In this document: piece by piece, positions 1 through 11,580 of the stretch
How the letters are laid out: each line of letters begins with the position of its first letter
How positions within the stretch are numbered: the first letter of the stretch is position 1
Assembly: GCA_951799425.1 (NCBI GenBank)
Contig: OX637398.1
Span: forward strand, 17,866,270-17,930,269
Length of the DNA stretch: 64,000 bases
Direction: 5' to 3'
DNA from: Ilex aquifolium
Taxonomy: Eukaryota > Streptophyta > Magnoliopsida > Aquifoliales > Aquifoliaceae
Notes under the pieces: generated by a model
What the model saw: only the letters and a program-made list of their open reading frames with translations
Database searches by the model: none
What the model was told of the DNA's origin: nothing
Translations under genes and position numbers: made by a program

Positions 1-2099
1 AATGCCATGTATGTTAAACCGGGTTACCTAAGCCCCATGAATGAGATGAGACTCATGTACTCAACCCGAGCCCTTCCCGTCTCCCACACACACAATGCGA
101 ATGCCAATGTGTACCACATGCTATGAGTGAGATGAGACTCAATCATGTAACACAACCCGAGTCCTTCCCGACTCCCACAACACAATGCAATGTGTAATGA
201 ACCCGTCTTCGACGGAAAATATGATACTCATTGGATGAGTATATTTTATATCAAAATCTTGTGTCTTGTTGGGCAACGGATTTTGGAATTACACTGCCGG
301 TTCCGTACACCATGTCACTTTTCCGGAATTTCACCTCAGGGGAGTGACTGAACCAAGTGATTCCGGGTCTTTCACCCGAGGAAGTCGCCATGCCCCTTCT
401 TGCTATACCCAGACACAAGTTTTACTTATGCAATGCAACCATGCGACTCAAAAAGGATCGTCGATCCACTTTTCTCCCGAGTCCACATATCAAGCACCAA
501 ACAAGGTGTTGATTAACCATGCACCACCTACACATGCCTCCACTAATGACTAATGTCCATGAATGGAGTTACCAATGTCATGCTCTATATGCAATAATGC
601 CAATGAGCAATTTCCATGACCATATGCATTTAATACCACATAGATTGTGGTACAACACCCATGCACAACATCCTTATGACACAATGTCCATGTATGTGAT
701 GTTCCCGTACATATGCAATGTAATGACCCATTGCTTCTCTCATGCAAGGTTCATATGTAATGAATGCCATATGAACTGTCTCTACCACATTCCAACATAT
801 GGTATTAACAACAACCATGCACACACACACACCACTCATGATGTGAATTCCCTGTGCATATGCAATGCGATGTATCATTGCAATAACATTATGTCACATA
901 TGTAATGCATGCCATATGGACTAAATTAACATAATCAATTCCATTCCATGGCAATTTACATTATAAACGTATAAATTCCATGCTTCATCACAACAATTGA
1001 TATATCAAAATATATATCTGACATTCACAATTTCAACATAAATCATATCGTACACATATTATTTTCATTTACCACATAAGGCATAACATGTTATTTATCA
1101 TATACCAATTTCAATCCATTTAGGTATTTTGTCAAACACCTTCAAGGCAAACAACATGGTAACACATATCATGCCCAATTTTCACATAATTCAAGAAATT
1201 CCAATAGGCAATTTCTACATACCAATTTAGGATAAAATTATTTTACCTAAATTCCACCAATAGGCAAGTGTAATTTTCTAACAACCTACCCACCATCTTC
1301 ATTATTCCATAACCATAACATAGGTCAATATATATATATATATATCCATCCCATTTATCATAGGCATTTCTAGGTAAGAAATCAACCCAAGTAGGAGAAC
1401 CCCTACCTCTTGTAGCGTGAGAATCCCGTAGGAAGCTCCCAAGACCCGAAAACCCAACTCGAAGCTTGATTTTCCCAACTCCCGAAATTTCACCTTCGGT
1501 GAAATTCGTTGTTTTTGGTACCCACGCGTAGCCCTCGTCGCGTAGATGAACTTTGCCTTTTGAATCGACGAATTCCGACGGACGGAACTCCCGGAATCGG
1601 AGCGGGAAGCTTGGAGATCAAACTTTTCTCCTCTCTCCCTTCAACGTCTGAACCCAGACTGATTTCAGCAGAAAAATCTGCTGAAAATCAGAATTTTAAG
1701 CCTATTTATATTTTTCAATGTGTGGTTCAGATCGCGCCACACGCCCCCTCTTCGTTCGGGTTTATTTTCGTCCCGAAACGATTAAAATTCGTCCCGATTT
1801 AAGTTCAAATTATTTTCTATGAACTCTAATTAAATTATTTTCAATTTTCTCACATTTTGTCCAAAATTTCGTTTTTTGGGGTCACCCGAGACCTGACTGT
1901 CTCGTAAAACGTGAAAAATCCGACTATTTCGGAATTTGATGAAATTTTGCATGGTCACTAGATTTCGCGAGAAGAATTCAACGGCGAAGTCCGTTTCGTC
2001 ATCCGAGCTCTAGAAAAATTCAGGTTCGCAACCCGTTCATAGTGGCAAGTTATTGTTTTGCCCTTTTGTGAATAGTTCAAATTTTTCCCGGGTTTTACA
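1..2099 (-). mobile_element. LTR of tandem array A, first copy (cut by window start)
   Basis: Minus-strand LTR of a Ty3/gypsy-like family. The minus-strand 5' end reads TGTAAAACCCGGG at 2099, directly next to a polypurine tract. Base 1 corresponds to base 3940 of the next copy, so roughly 0.7 kb of this LTR lies left of the window. A TATA-like box (minus-strand TATAAATA) is at 1703-1710, followed by a hairpin at 1659-1691. The short open frames here are repeated with the LTR, show no family signature, and I take them as non-coding. Confidence 0.85.
1659..1691 (-). repeat. Hairpin just downstream of the LTR TATA box
   Basis: Inverted repeat with arms CTGATTTCAGCAGA and TCTGCTGAAAATCAG around a short A loop. 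On the minus strand it starts 12 bp after the TATA box (1703-1710), so it would sit at the extreme 5' end of LTR transcripts. It recurs at 5599-5631, 5997-6029 and, slightly altered, near 34925-34958 and the two later array copies. Confidence 0.7.
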
Positions 2100-3235
2100 T
2101 TCTTCCCCCCTTAAAAAGAATTTCGTCCCCGAAATTCACACCCACGTGCACATTCAACCATATGCATATGTCACAACAATACAGTCTAAACTGTCCCACA
2201 TGTATCCATCTCTCTCCCGGACTAGGTTCTAAACTCAACCAAGTTCGTTCGTAAAGGCACCACATATCCCATGTACCTCTGTCCCATTCCGGGACTACTA
2301 GAATACGAGGTAAAGTAACCTTCTTTGTAATTTGAAAATAGTACCGAAACATCCCAAGGCGAGGCATTCGGTAGTGAAGTCCTTATTCAACCTAGAGTTC
2401 TCACAACTCTACCAGTGTCATTCTATGAGGAGCCATAGAGTAGACAACATACCGGGGTGTAACTCAACATTGAAGTTTACATCCCTACGTGGAGGCGAAC
2501 ATTCGTAAGCTCATAAACATCTGAGGTGGGCCAAATTCCTGTCTCACCTCGTTCCCTAGGGTAAAGCTTGCTAGCTAACCCAGGAACTGTCCGTACCAAC
2601 GGAATTCATACTTTACTTGAGGTAAAACGTCATGCGTTTCTCCTAAAACTTAAAACATACACACTCCGAGGTGTAAACAGTGACCCGCTGACGATCACAA
2701 TCACTGACGACTCAGTGTGCCGTCAATTCGTCCATCCCAAGGATGACATCAAATTCTAACATGTCCGTGGAGTAGAATCCCCAAGAATCCTAGCTCACAT
2801 TCCCGACATACCCATTTAGTACTCACCCTAGCTCCTAGGGGAGAACTCACCCACAATGGCTCTTACAAGGTTTCAACCTCTAAGCCCAATTCCTTTATGC
2901 AATTTAAATTGTCATAAAACAATAACTAGTATCCCAATGTAGGGACTCAGTTCAAAACATTGTGAATTTTCTCATCGTCTCACTAGTAGACATTTACCCC
3001 ATGAACTATCCCGTTCACCCTTTTTCGAACTCCCAAGGTTATGTTTTCTAACCCTAGTGTTCCTCTTTTCCATATACATTTTACCATGTATACAATTTAC
3101 ACATAACACATAATCATGTAGCACATAATCATGTGACAAATAAAACACATAACATGAATGCACATGGAATGCAATGGTGTAAACCCATTTCCCTCAAGCC
3201 CTAGGTAATCGTATACCTATGCTCTGATACCAAGC
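2100..3235 (-). mobile_element. Short internal region of array A with pol remnants
   Basis: Lies between two LTRs. On the minus strand it starts with an initiator-Met tRNA primer site (3221-3232) and ends with a polypurine tract (about 2100-2114). Between them are remnants of the aspartic protease region (about 2568-2800; the family hallmark 'ILGMD' is readable on the minus strand) and of the N-terminal part of reverse transcriptase (about 2380-2560). At 1.1 kb it is far shorter than a full gypsy interior, so this is a non-autonomous, internally reduced derivative. No open gene. Confidence 0.8.
3221..3232 (-). other. Primer binding site, initiator-Met tRNA
   Basis: Minus strand reads TGGTATCAGAGC, complementary to the 3' end of plant initiator tRNA-Met. 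It lies three bases inside the LTR edge at 3236, as expected for a gypsy-type element read on the minus strand. Confidence 0.9.
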
Positions 3236-3350
3236 TGTAACGCCCCTAAATCCAGGGGTCCGTTGATTACCCATCAACCCGCGGAATACCTGCAGATACC
3301 TAGTATCTCGATATCACACTGTTATGCCCCATTTACCGGGGTCCATAACT

Positions 3351-3503
3351 TAACAAAATTTGGGCAGAGTCTCCTTTGTATGGGGAGCTCTACCCAATAC
3401 CCAACCTGTGCAATACACAATTACCAGACCCATCCGAGGTCAAATATAAAGCAATGGCCGCACCGGGTCCATGTATAAGTAAACATTGGCCACACTGGGT
3501 CCA
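3351..3503 (-). repeat. Shared LTR cassette with 32-bp direct repeat
   Basis: A segment beginning TAACAAAATTTGGGCAGAG, with GGGGAGCTCTACCC inside and two GGGTCC-ending repeats (3455-3470 and 3487-3502, period 32). Counterparts occur in array G (32596-32748 and later copies), solo LTR E (29784-29907) and solo LTR D (27097-27187, one repeat only), across LTRs of very different length. Confidence 0.8.
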
Positions 3504-5452
3504 ATTAACTATACTTAAATCAAAACATGAAAGGCTAATCTAACAATAGTCTTTATAAGTTCTATTACAATTATTTTACGCATTACATGCCCCAAAATAT
3601 AGTTTCTAACATGTAATTACACAAAACATTAAGTAAAGCCACATGCGGCTTTCTTCAAGCATGAGGGTCCAAAATGGAGCCATCCGCTGGTGTATCTCTC
3701 CCACCTGAAATGTGTTCCCGTATAGGGTGAGCCAACGCCCAGTAGAGTATTTCCTACAGAGGCTACTCCTCAACCTATATGCATATGAAATGTTCACATG
3801 CAACATCCATAAATCCGTAACCATTCCATCAAATAATATACAATTAAATGATGTAATGCTATAATGTCATGCCACAAATGAGGTGAGACCCACCCATGTG
3901 CACTCAACCCGAGTCCACTCTGACTCTCTTTACATGTCAATGCCATGTATGTTAAACCGGGTTACCTAAGCCCCATGAATGAGATGAGACTCATGTACTC
4001 AACCCGAGCCCTTCCCGGCTCCCACACACACAATGCGAATGCCAATGTGTACCACATGCTATGAGTGAGATGAGACTCAATCATGTAACACAACCCGAGT
4101 CCTTCCCGACTCCCACAACACAATGCAATGTGTAATGAACCCGTCTTCGACGGAAAATATGATACTCATTGGATGAGTATATTTTATATCAAAATCTTGT
4201 GTCTTGTTGGGCAACGGATTTTGGAATTACACCGCCGGTTCCGTACACCATGTCACTTTTCCGGAATTTCACCTCAGGGGAGTGACTGAACCAAGTGATT
4301 CCGGGTCTTTCACCCGAGGAAGTCGCCATGCCCCTTCTTGCTATACCCAGACACAAGTTTTACTTATGCAATGCAACCATGCGACTCAAAAAGGATCGTC
4401 GATCCACTTTTCTCCCGAGTCCACATATCAAGCACCAAACAAGGTGTTGATTAACCATGCACCACCTACACATGCCTCCACTAATGACTAATGTCCATGA
4501 ATGGAGTTACCAATGTCATGCTCTATATGCAATAATGCCAATGAGCAATTTCCATGACCATATGCATTTAATACCACATAGATTGTGGTACAACACCCAT
4601 GCACAACATCCTTATGACACAATGTTCATGTATGTGATGTTCCCGTACATATGCAATGTAATGACCCATTGCTTCTCTCATGCAAGGTTCATGTTTAATG
4701 AATGCCATATGAACTGTCTCTACCACATTCCAACATATGGTATTAACAACAACCATGCACACACACACATCACTCATGATGTGAATTCCCCGTGCATATG
4801 CAATGCGATGTATCATTGCAATAACATTATGTCACATATGTAATGCATGCCATATGGACTAAATTAACATAATCAATTCCATTCCATGGCAATTTACATT
4901 ATAAACGTATAAATTTCATGCTTCATCACAACAATTGATATATCAAAATATATATCTGACATTCACAATTTCAACATAAATCATATCGTACACATATGAT
5001 TTTCATTTACCACATAAGGCATAACATGTTATTTATCATATAACAATTTCAATCCATTTAGGTATTTTGTCAAACACCTTCAAGGCAAACAACATGGTAA
5101 CACATATCATGCCCAATTTTCACATAATTCAAGAAATTCCAATAGGCAATTTCTACATACCAATTTAGGATAAAATTATTTTACCTAAATTCCACCAATA
5201 GGCAAGTGTAATTTTCTAACAACCTACCCACCATCTTCATTATTCCATAACCATAACATAGGTCAATATATATATATATATATATCCAGCCCATTTATCA
5301 TAGGCATTTCTAGGTAAGAAATCAACCCAAGTAGGAGAACCCCTACCTCTTGTAGCGTGAGAATCCCGTAGGAAGCTCCCAAGACCCGAAAACCCAACTC
5401 GAAGCTTGATTTTCCCAACTCCCGAAATTTCACCTTCGGTGAAATTCGTTGT

Positions 5453-6242
5453 TTTTGGTACCCACGCGTAGCCCTCGTCGCGTAGATGAACTTTGCCTTT
5501 TGAATCGACGAATTCCGACGGACGGAACTCCCGGAATCGGAGCGGGAAGCTTGGAGATCAAACTTTTCTCCTCTCTCCCTTCAACGTCTGAACCCAGACT
5601 GATTTCAGCAGAAAAATCTGCTGAAAATCAGAATTTTAAGCCTATTTATATTTTTCAATGTGTGGTTCAGATCGCGCCACACGCCCCCTCTTCGTTCGGG
5701 TTTATTTTCGTCCCGAAACGATTAAAATTCGTCCCGATTTAAGTTCAAATTATTTTCTATGAACTCTAATTAAATTATTTTCAATTTTCTCACATTTTGT
5801 CCAAAATTTCGTTTTTTGGGGTCACCCGAGACCCGACTGTCTCGGGTTTATTTTGGTACCCACGCGTAGCCCTCGTCGCGTAGATGAACTTTGCCTTTTG
5901 AATCGACGAATTCCGACGGACGGAACTCCCGGAATCGGAGCGGGAAGCTTGGAGATCAAACTTTTCTCCTCTCTCCCTTCAACGTCTGAACCCAGACTGA
6001 TTTCAGCAGAAAAATCTGCTGAAAATCAGAATTTTAAGCCTATTTATATTTTTCAATGTGTGGTTCAGATCGCGCCACACGCCCCCTCTTCGTTCGGGTT
6101 TATTTTCGTCCCGAAACGATTAAAATTCGTCCCGATTTAAGTTCAAATTATTTTCTATGAACTCTAATTAAATTATTTTCAATTTTCTCACATTTTGTCC
6201 AAAATTTCGTTTTTTGGGGTCACCCGAGACCCGACTGTCTCG
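5453..6242 (-). repeat. 398-bp tandem duplication inside the LTR, doubling its TATA box
   Basis: The stretch starting TTTTGGTACCCACGCG at 5453 recurs at 5851 and both copies run to GACTGTCTCG. Each copy contains a minus-strand TATAAATA (5643-5650 and 6041-6048) and the adjoining hairpin (5599-5631 and 5997-6029). The junction lies in sequence resembling CGGGTTTATTTT, which also occurs inside the unit near 5697, so microhomology may have helped. The first array LTR lacks the duplication. Confidence 0.9.
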
Positions 6243-6437
6243 TAAAACGTGAAAAATCCGACTATTTCGGAATTTGATGAAATTTTGCATGGTCACTAGA
6301 TTTCGCGAGACGAATTCAACGGCGAAGTCCGTTTCGTCATCCGAGCTCTAGAAAAATTCAGGTTCACAACCCGTTCATAGTGGCAAGTTATTGTTTTGCC
6401 CTTTTGTGAATAGTTCAAATTTTTCCCGGGTTTTACA

Positions 6438-8889
6438 GTTTGGTCCCAAACTCTACATGTTGCCAAACTAGTATAGTTGTCAGATTCAAAACGCTATCTA
6501 TTGTGAAAACCTATGTCTTTCCAAATTAGTTTAATTGTCCAATACCAAACTCTATGTATTGTCAAACAAGTATAGTTGTCACTTTGTGTATTGTCAAACT
6601 AGAGTAGCTATCAGTGTTAAATGATTTAATCTATAAGTTATATCTCAAGTTGTCACGTTGTTCACAAGAATTTTTAATGTGAAATATATCAAGTAGATGA
6701 TATGAATGGCAAAACCAAAATATATATGGATAAGGTTATTAGTATATATCTATAGCATAAGGTTTAGTATATAAAAATTTAATAACTAATTTTACATCGA
6801 AGCCAATTATTCACAAAATGCATTTATATAGACTCGTAAATAAATGAATTATTAGTAAGCATAGAAGAAGAAAATATTTTGCTTTTTCTGGCGGATAGAC
6901 TACATATTTTGCGTTTCCACTACCACAAAATTTTTTACTCTTTCATAGTTGATCTTACTCACAGGGATTTGATTCATCTCGAATTTTTAATTTAGAATAA
7001 ATGTAAATTTACCAAATGTGAAAAACTTTAGAATAAGTAATATTTAGTTGTCTTAAGTTCTTTGATAACTAGATAAACATCTCAAATGGAGTTTGAGACC
7101 TACATTAAACTCAAAGAACTTGGGTAAAATTGAACCCTAAGCCTACATTAATTGAATGCCAAATCTGTGGGAGAGCAATGCTAACACAGCTAAACTTCAT
7201 GTACTCATGTACTTGAGAGCAAGGGTTGACCCTCACGTCTTAGAATCAGGGTTGCCCCTAACTCGACTACTGATGGCTGCTAAGGACCCCTAATAAAAAA
7301 ATGATAAGGTCACCATTTAAGGTCACTAAACAAGATCCATGTAGTATTACTCAAAAAATAAATACCGAAATCTATCAAAATATGCGACATGACTAATTAC
7401 CCACAAAAAAATATCATAATAGACTATAATTTATGTAACCGGTTATTTCTAGGGTCCTATAAATACAAGGGGCCATTTTTTTTTTCTCGAAAAGTTCTTT
7501 TTTTTTTTTTACAAAAAATATTTCTAAGGTAGGGTTACATAGGACACTCCCTCTTACAAAGTAAATTCTGAATACCTACAATTATAGTTGTTAGTATCAT
7601 ACAATTAGACCTATCAGAGTCTGACACGACGTGATGAATATATACGAATTGAAACGAATTAAGCGGACTTAGATAAGACCTTAACAGGTTCGGATGGTAA
7701 ACGGGTTGACCCGCAAGACACGTTTAATAAATGGGTCGTGTTTGGGTGTCTTGTCAACCCGTTTATTACATGTTTTCTCATTTAAATTAAATTAATATAA
7801 TAATAAATTAATAATTATATTTAAAAAATTAGCCATAATTTTTTTTAGTGACAACCACAAATATATATATATATATATATATATATTGTTTTTAGTGACA
7901 GCCACATAATTTTTTTTTTTAATTTAGTGGCAACCTCAGAAAATATTATAATAAATTATTTTGGATTGTAGTTTGTACTTTGTAATATGGTGTGTTATCT
8001 TTAAATGTCACATTTTTTTTTGTGTTAGTTTGTTAGTTTTATAAAGTTATACAGCATTTTTAAACAAACAGGTAAATGGGTATAATAGGAGGTTTGCCGT
8101 GTTTACTTGAACCTACCCAACACAACTCGTTTAAAAATAAACGGGTTAAACGAGTCGTGTCGTTTTGACACCCATACGTATAATATGTGATTTGTATCAT
8201 TGATACGTGTCGATACATCACAAAAATGATGCATGTTACTTAAGTGTATCGGTTTTGCTTCGTTCGTGTGATATATGACACAATATAACTTATACAAGAT
8301 GATACGTACGAGTCGTCTGATACAAGGCGAAACAGATTATTGTTATTTTTATTTTTTTGAATTTTAAACAGAAAACAACACCATTTCACATAGAAACAAT
8401 TTTTGTAAATACTAGGAAATGAAGTGACGTCGTTTCACTATCTACGGCTTTTAAAAATATAGAAGCATTCGTTTTTATGTGTTCTATCACAAGAGCAAAT
8501 AGTTTGATTATTAAAAGTATCATCTTCAGGCTCTTTTAGATGTTAAAATTAAAACTCTTTAAATTTTGATATTCATAAATTATGTTAGAAACTTGGGGTA
8601 TGTTTGGATTGTATCACCAAAACAGATTTTTTGTTTTCGAGTTTTAAAAAATAAGAGAACATGTTTGAATTGCATAAGAAATATCTCTATTTTCTAAAAA
8701 TTCCAAAAAGTAAAATATTTGAAAACACCTTTAACATGTTTTTGGCTTTTTGCACAACAACGAAAATACGTAGACTCCATTATTGTTCATTTAGAGTGCC
8801 CATATAAAAGGCAAGAAAACATTTATCTCTCCTCCTTTGAATGGCTACCATTCATCTCTCCTCATTTCAACATCTACCAGTCTTTCTTA
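6438..8889. repeat. AT-rich repeat DNA, left copy of a long-range duplication
   Basis: Colinear with 49757-52216 at visibly high identity over about 2.45 kb. It contains T-runs (7472-7510), an (AT)n tract (7858-7886), and a 570-bp segment (about 7608-8177) whose ends resemble non-autonomous hAT-like elements (GTCA/TGAC-rich ends with GGGTCGTGT inside), though I could not define clean terminal repeats. No gene is supported. Confidence 0.75.
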
Positions 8890-8910
8890 GAGCATCTCAT
8901 ATAAAGTTTT
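8890..8910. mobile_element. MITE, left end (split by LTR element)
   Basis: Starts GAGCATCTC next to a TTA (8887-8889). The rest of the same MITE resumes at 19406. Uninterrupted copies at 52217-52617, 54727-55133 and 57087-57485 show the intact form with inverted ends GAGCATCTCC...GGAGATGCTC and TTA flanks, as in PIF/Harbinger-derived (Tourist-like) MITEs. Confidence 0.75.
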
Positions 8911-9507
8911 TGTAAACCCCTACATTCTTGTCTTTATATAGTAACGTAATTAATTCGAAATGCTCATATATATGTAATGATGTAAGCATGAACTTTAAAG
9001 ATTGTAAGAGTATAAATAAAAATGTTAGGCGATGTAATAGGGTGTGTAGTAGAAGTTAGGAATTATTCTGGAGTTAAAGTACATTTTAGATAGAATTGGG
9101 GTAGGAAGGAATTTGACGCTGCTTTAGTATTTGGATCATAACTTTGTACCTTGATTTCCGTTTGATCTGAAATTTTTACAGTAGACACTAGACTTCGAGG
9201 ACTACAAAAGACTATTTCAAGAAGTTTTCCAAATCGACCTCTAAATAGGCCAAACATTCGTTGGAAGTTCAGCTATAAATGGAAGTCCGTTCGAACGTGA
9301 ATGGATCCGTTCGAACGATAGTTAGTCCCAATACTTTTGTGTCTGACATAACTCTGATGGAAAAACAAAAGTACTGGGAGGAAGCGATGTTCGAACGCCA
9401 AAATGACGTTCGAATGTTAGGTAGATAGTTCAAACATGAGGTCGCAATTCTGAGTATTAGATTTGTGACGCTTGGACTTTTTTCTCATATTGTAAATACC
9501 CAAGGAG
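8911..9507 (+). mobile_element. 5' LTR fragment of mosaic element B
   Basis: Begins TGTAAACCCC at 8911 after flank gtttt. It closely matches 17509-17825 of the downstream LTR, including paired GTTCGAAC palindromes and the stretch AAATACCCAAGGA near 9500, where LTR similarity stops and gag similarity starts. The outer flanks (gtttt at 8906-8910, atttt at 19406-19410) are a near-match target duplication. Confidence 0.75.
9289..9415 (+). repeat. Paired GTTCGAAC palindrome block in LTR B
   Basis: GTTCGAAC at 9289, 9309 and 9389 plus the variant GTTCGAAT at 9408. The two pairs are spaced 20 and 19 bp start to start, with CCCAATACTTTT and AAAAGTACTGGG forming an inverted repeat between the pairs. 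The related downstream LTR copy shows the same block at about 17613-17762. Confidence 0.85.
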
Positions 9508-9927
9508 CTCATGCACCGGGCAACAGGGACGAAAATCGAAGGATGGTAGTTCTTCGAGAATTTTTGAGGCAACGTCCGCCTACTTTCCAAGGAAGCCCAC
9601 ACCATTTGGATGCAGATAGGTGGATTCGCCGAGTGAAGAAAATGTGTGATGGCATGGGAGTTGCCGAGGATCTTCGGGTCGACTTAGCTACATATCTGTT
9701 AGAGGGGGAGGCAGACCATTGGTGGGACTCGGTGAAGAGAAAGAGGAACACTTATGAGCTTACCTGGGAGGAGTTTGATCAAATCTTCCAAGATAAATAT
9801 TTTCCTGAATCAGTCAGGGACAAGATGAGTTCATATTTTCTCGCTCTACGACAGGGTAACATGACGGTGGCGGAGTATGAGAGAAAGTTCGACGAGCTAT
9901 CCCGCTATGCCACGGAGTTCATATCTA
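9508..9927 (+). pseudogene. gag: gag fragment (Retrotrans_gag type)
   Basis: The reading frame carries the signature of plant gypsy gag: a stretch with DADRWIRRVKK, then LEGEADHWWDSV, then ELTWEEFDQIFQDKYFPESVR and [17 protein letters not shown]. It is only a segment of the capsid region. There is no start of its own (the open frame runs in from the LTR) and no zinc knuckle. It adjoins RNase H sequence directly, so it is part of a broken, internally reduced element. Fossil copy of an LTR retrotransposon. Confidence 0.85.
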
Positions 9928-10371
9928 CGAGGCTTGGGATGTGTGCTAATGCAGGGAGGCAAGGTAGTTGCTTATGGCTCGAGACAACTTAAGATTCATG
10001 AGTGGAACTATCCCACCCACGACTTGGAGCTTGCCGCTGTGGTGTTTGCTCTTAAGTTGTGGAGGTGTTACCTATATGGGGAAAAGTTTCAAGTATTTTA
10101 TGATCATAAGAGCCTCAAGTATGTATTCACACAGAAAGACTTGAATCTTTGGCAAAGAAGGTGGATTGAATATCTGGAGGATTACGATTTCACACTCAAC
10201 TACCATCCGGGGAAGGCTAATGTAGTAGCAGATGCACTGAGCAGAAAGTCTCGGGGTGAAATCAATGTGTTTGCGGTTAATAGGTGGAAGATGATTGATG
10301 TTTTAGAGGAATTTGAGCTACGGGTGGATAGACAAAAGGATCGACCATGCTTGTTTAACCTTGTAGCTTAA
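9928..10371 (+). pseudogene. pol: Reverse transcriptase end / RNase H fragment
   Basis: The frame reads through the RT-to-RNase H junction and the RNase H domain of gypsy pol: [43 protein letters not shown] and [15 protein letters not shown] are family signatures. The catalytic part of reverse transcriptase upstream is absent. Together with the gag piece before it and integrase after it, it shows a plus-strand element of the Tekay/CRM-like broad group, broken and reduced. I cannot assign the lineage more narrowly. Confidence 0.88.
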
Positions 10372-11580
10372 CCAATTCTCTGACAAAGAATTGTTGATTT
10401 GCAACGATTAGATACAGAGTTGGGAACTATCCGGGGTAGATTGGAGAGGAATGAGGTTGTTGAGAATTGGTCTATACATAATGATGAGTTACTGTTTCGT
10501 GGAAGACTATGTGTACCAAACAATGACCAAGTAAGGGAAGAAGTGTTGGGTGAGTGCCATCGTTCAAAATTCTCCATACATCCGGGTAGTACCAATATGT
10601 ATAGAGACATGAAGCGTCAATATTGGTGGAAAGGGATGAAACAAGACGTGGCCAAGTACGTTGCAAAGTGTGCGGTGTGTCAGCAGGTGAAGGTGGAGCA
10701 TCAAAAGCCCGGAGGATTACTACAATCCTTGCCTATCCCAGAATGGAAGTGGGATCACATCACCATGGATTTCGTGTCTAGTTTACCACGGATGTCACGA
10801 GGGCATAATGTCTTATGGGTCATTGTAGATAGACTCACAAAGTCAGCTCATTTCTTGAGTATGAAGACCACTGACACTTTAGAGACCTTGACCAAGCTTT
10901 ATATCCGTGAGATTGTTAGATTACATGGAGTTACACTCTCTATTGTGTCAGATCGGGATTCTCGTTTTGTGGCGCAATTTTGGCAAAGTCTACAACGAGC
11001 TATGGGGACAGAGTTGCACTTTAGCACCGCCTTTCATCCTCAAACGGATGGCCAATCCGAGAGGGTGATACAGATTTTGAAGGATATGTTACGTGCTTGT
11101 GTGTTGGACTTCAAGGGAAGTTGGAGTGATCATTTGCCGTTGGTGGAATTTTCATATAACAATAGTTTTCAATCTAGCATTGGCATGGAACCTTATGAGG
11201 CATTGTATGGAAGACCATGTAGGTCCCCGACTTGTTGGTTGGAAGCTGGAGAGAGTAGCTTGTTTGGACCAGAAATTGTTCGGGAGACTACGGAGAAAAT
11301 TCAACTCATCCAGGAGAGACTACACACGGCACAAAGTAGACAGAAAAGCTATGCAAATAGAAGAAGAAGACCATTAGAATTCCAAGAGGGGGACTATGTG
11401 TTCCTCAAGGTGTCACCCAAAAAGGGAGTGTTTAGATTTGGCAAGAAAGGAAAATTAGCTCCAAGGTACATCGGACCATTTGAAGTGATCAAAGTGGTGG
11501 GCAAAGTGGCGTATCAACTTCGGTTACCAGCTCAGTTGTCGGGGGTACATGACGTGTTCCATGTGTCAATGTTAAGGAAG
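10372..11580 (+). pseudogene. pol: Integrase segment (zinc finger, core, C-terminal domain)
   Basis: A long open stretch (10399-11580) shows an HHCC zinc-finger region (H...H near 10559-10580, CAVCQQVK near 10670), the D,D,E core (MDFVSSLP with VDRLTKSAHFL, then SDRDSRF, then HPQTDGQSERV) and the C-terminal GPF region (APRYIGPFEVI, VHDVFHVSMLRK). It is the best preserved coding stretch in the mosaic element. A solo LTR begins immediately at 11581, and integrase-type sequence resumes after it at 14837. Fossil; not an active gene as it stands. Confidence 0.9.

Larger units (their letters stand above)
3236..6437 (-). mobile_element. LTR of array A, second copy, with internal duplication
   Basis: Ends are TGTAACGCCCC at 3236 and GGGTTTTACA at 6437 (plus-strand reading), i.e. 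a TG...CA LTR of 3202 bp. It matches the first copy at a period near 3.94 kb with scattered differences, and is longer because a 398-bp block is repeated in tandem (5453-6242). The right flank is gtttg; the paralogous uninterrupted site is at 49757-49761. The left end of the array and its matching target copy lie outside the window. Confidence 0.87.

Noticed and set aside
519-905. A 128-codon frame repeated at 4457-4843
   Set aside because: Repeats only because the LTR repeats; His/Met-rich from CATATG/ATGCA-rich DNA, with no domain.
3221-3232. tRNA-Met-like sequence
   Set aside because: Only the primer-binding complement of the tRNA 3' end, not a tRNA gene; the same applies at 22087, 36512 and 40558.
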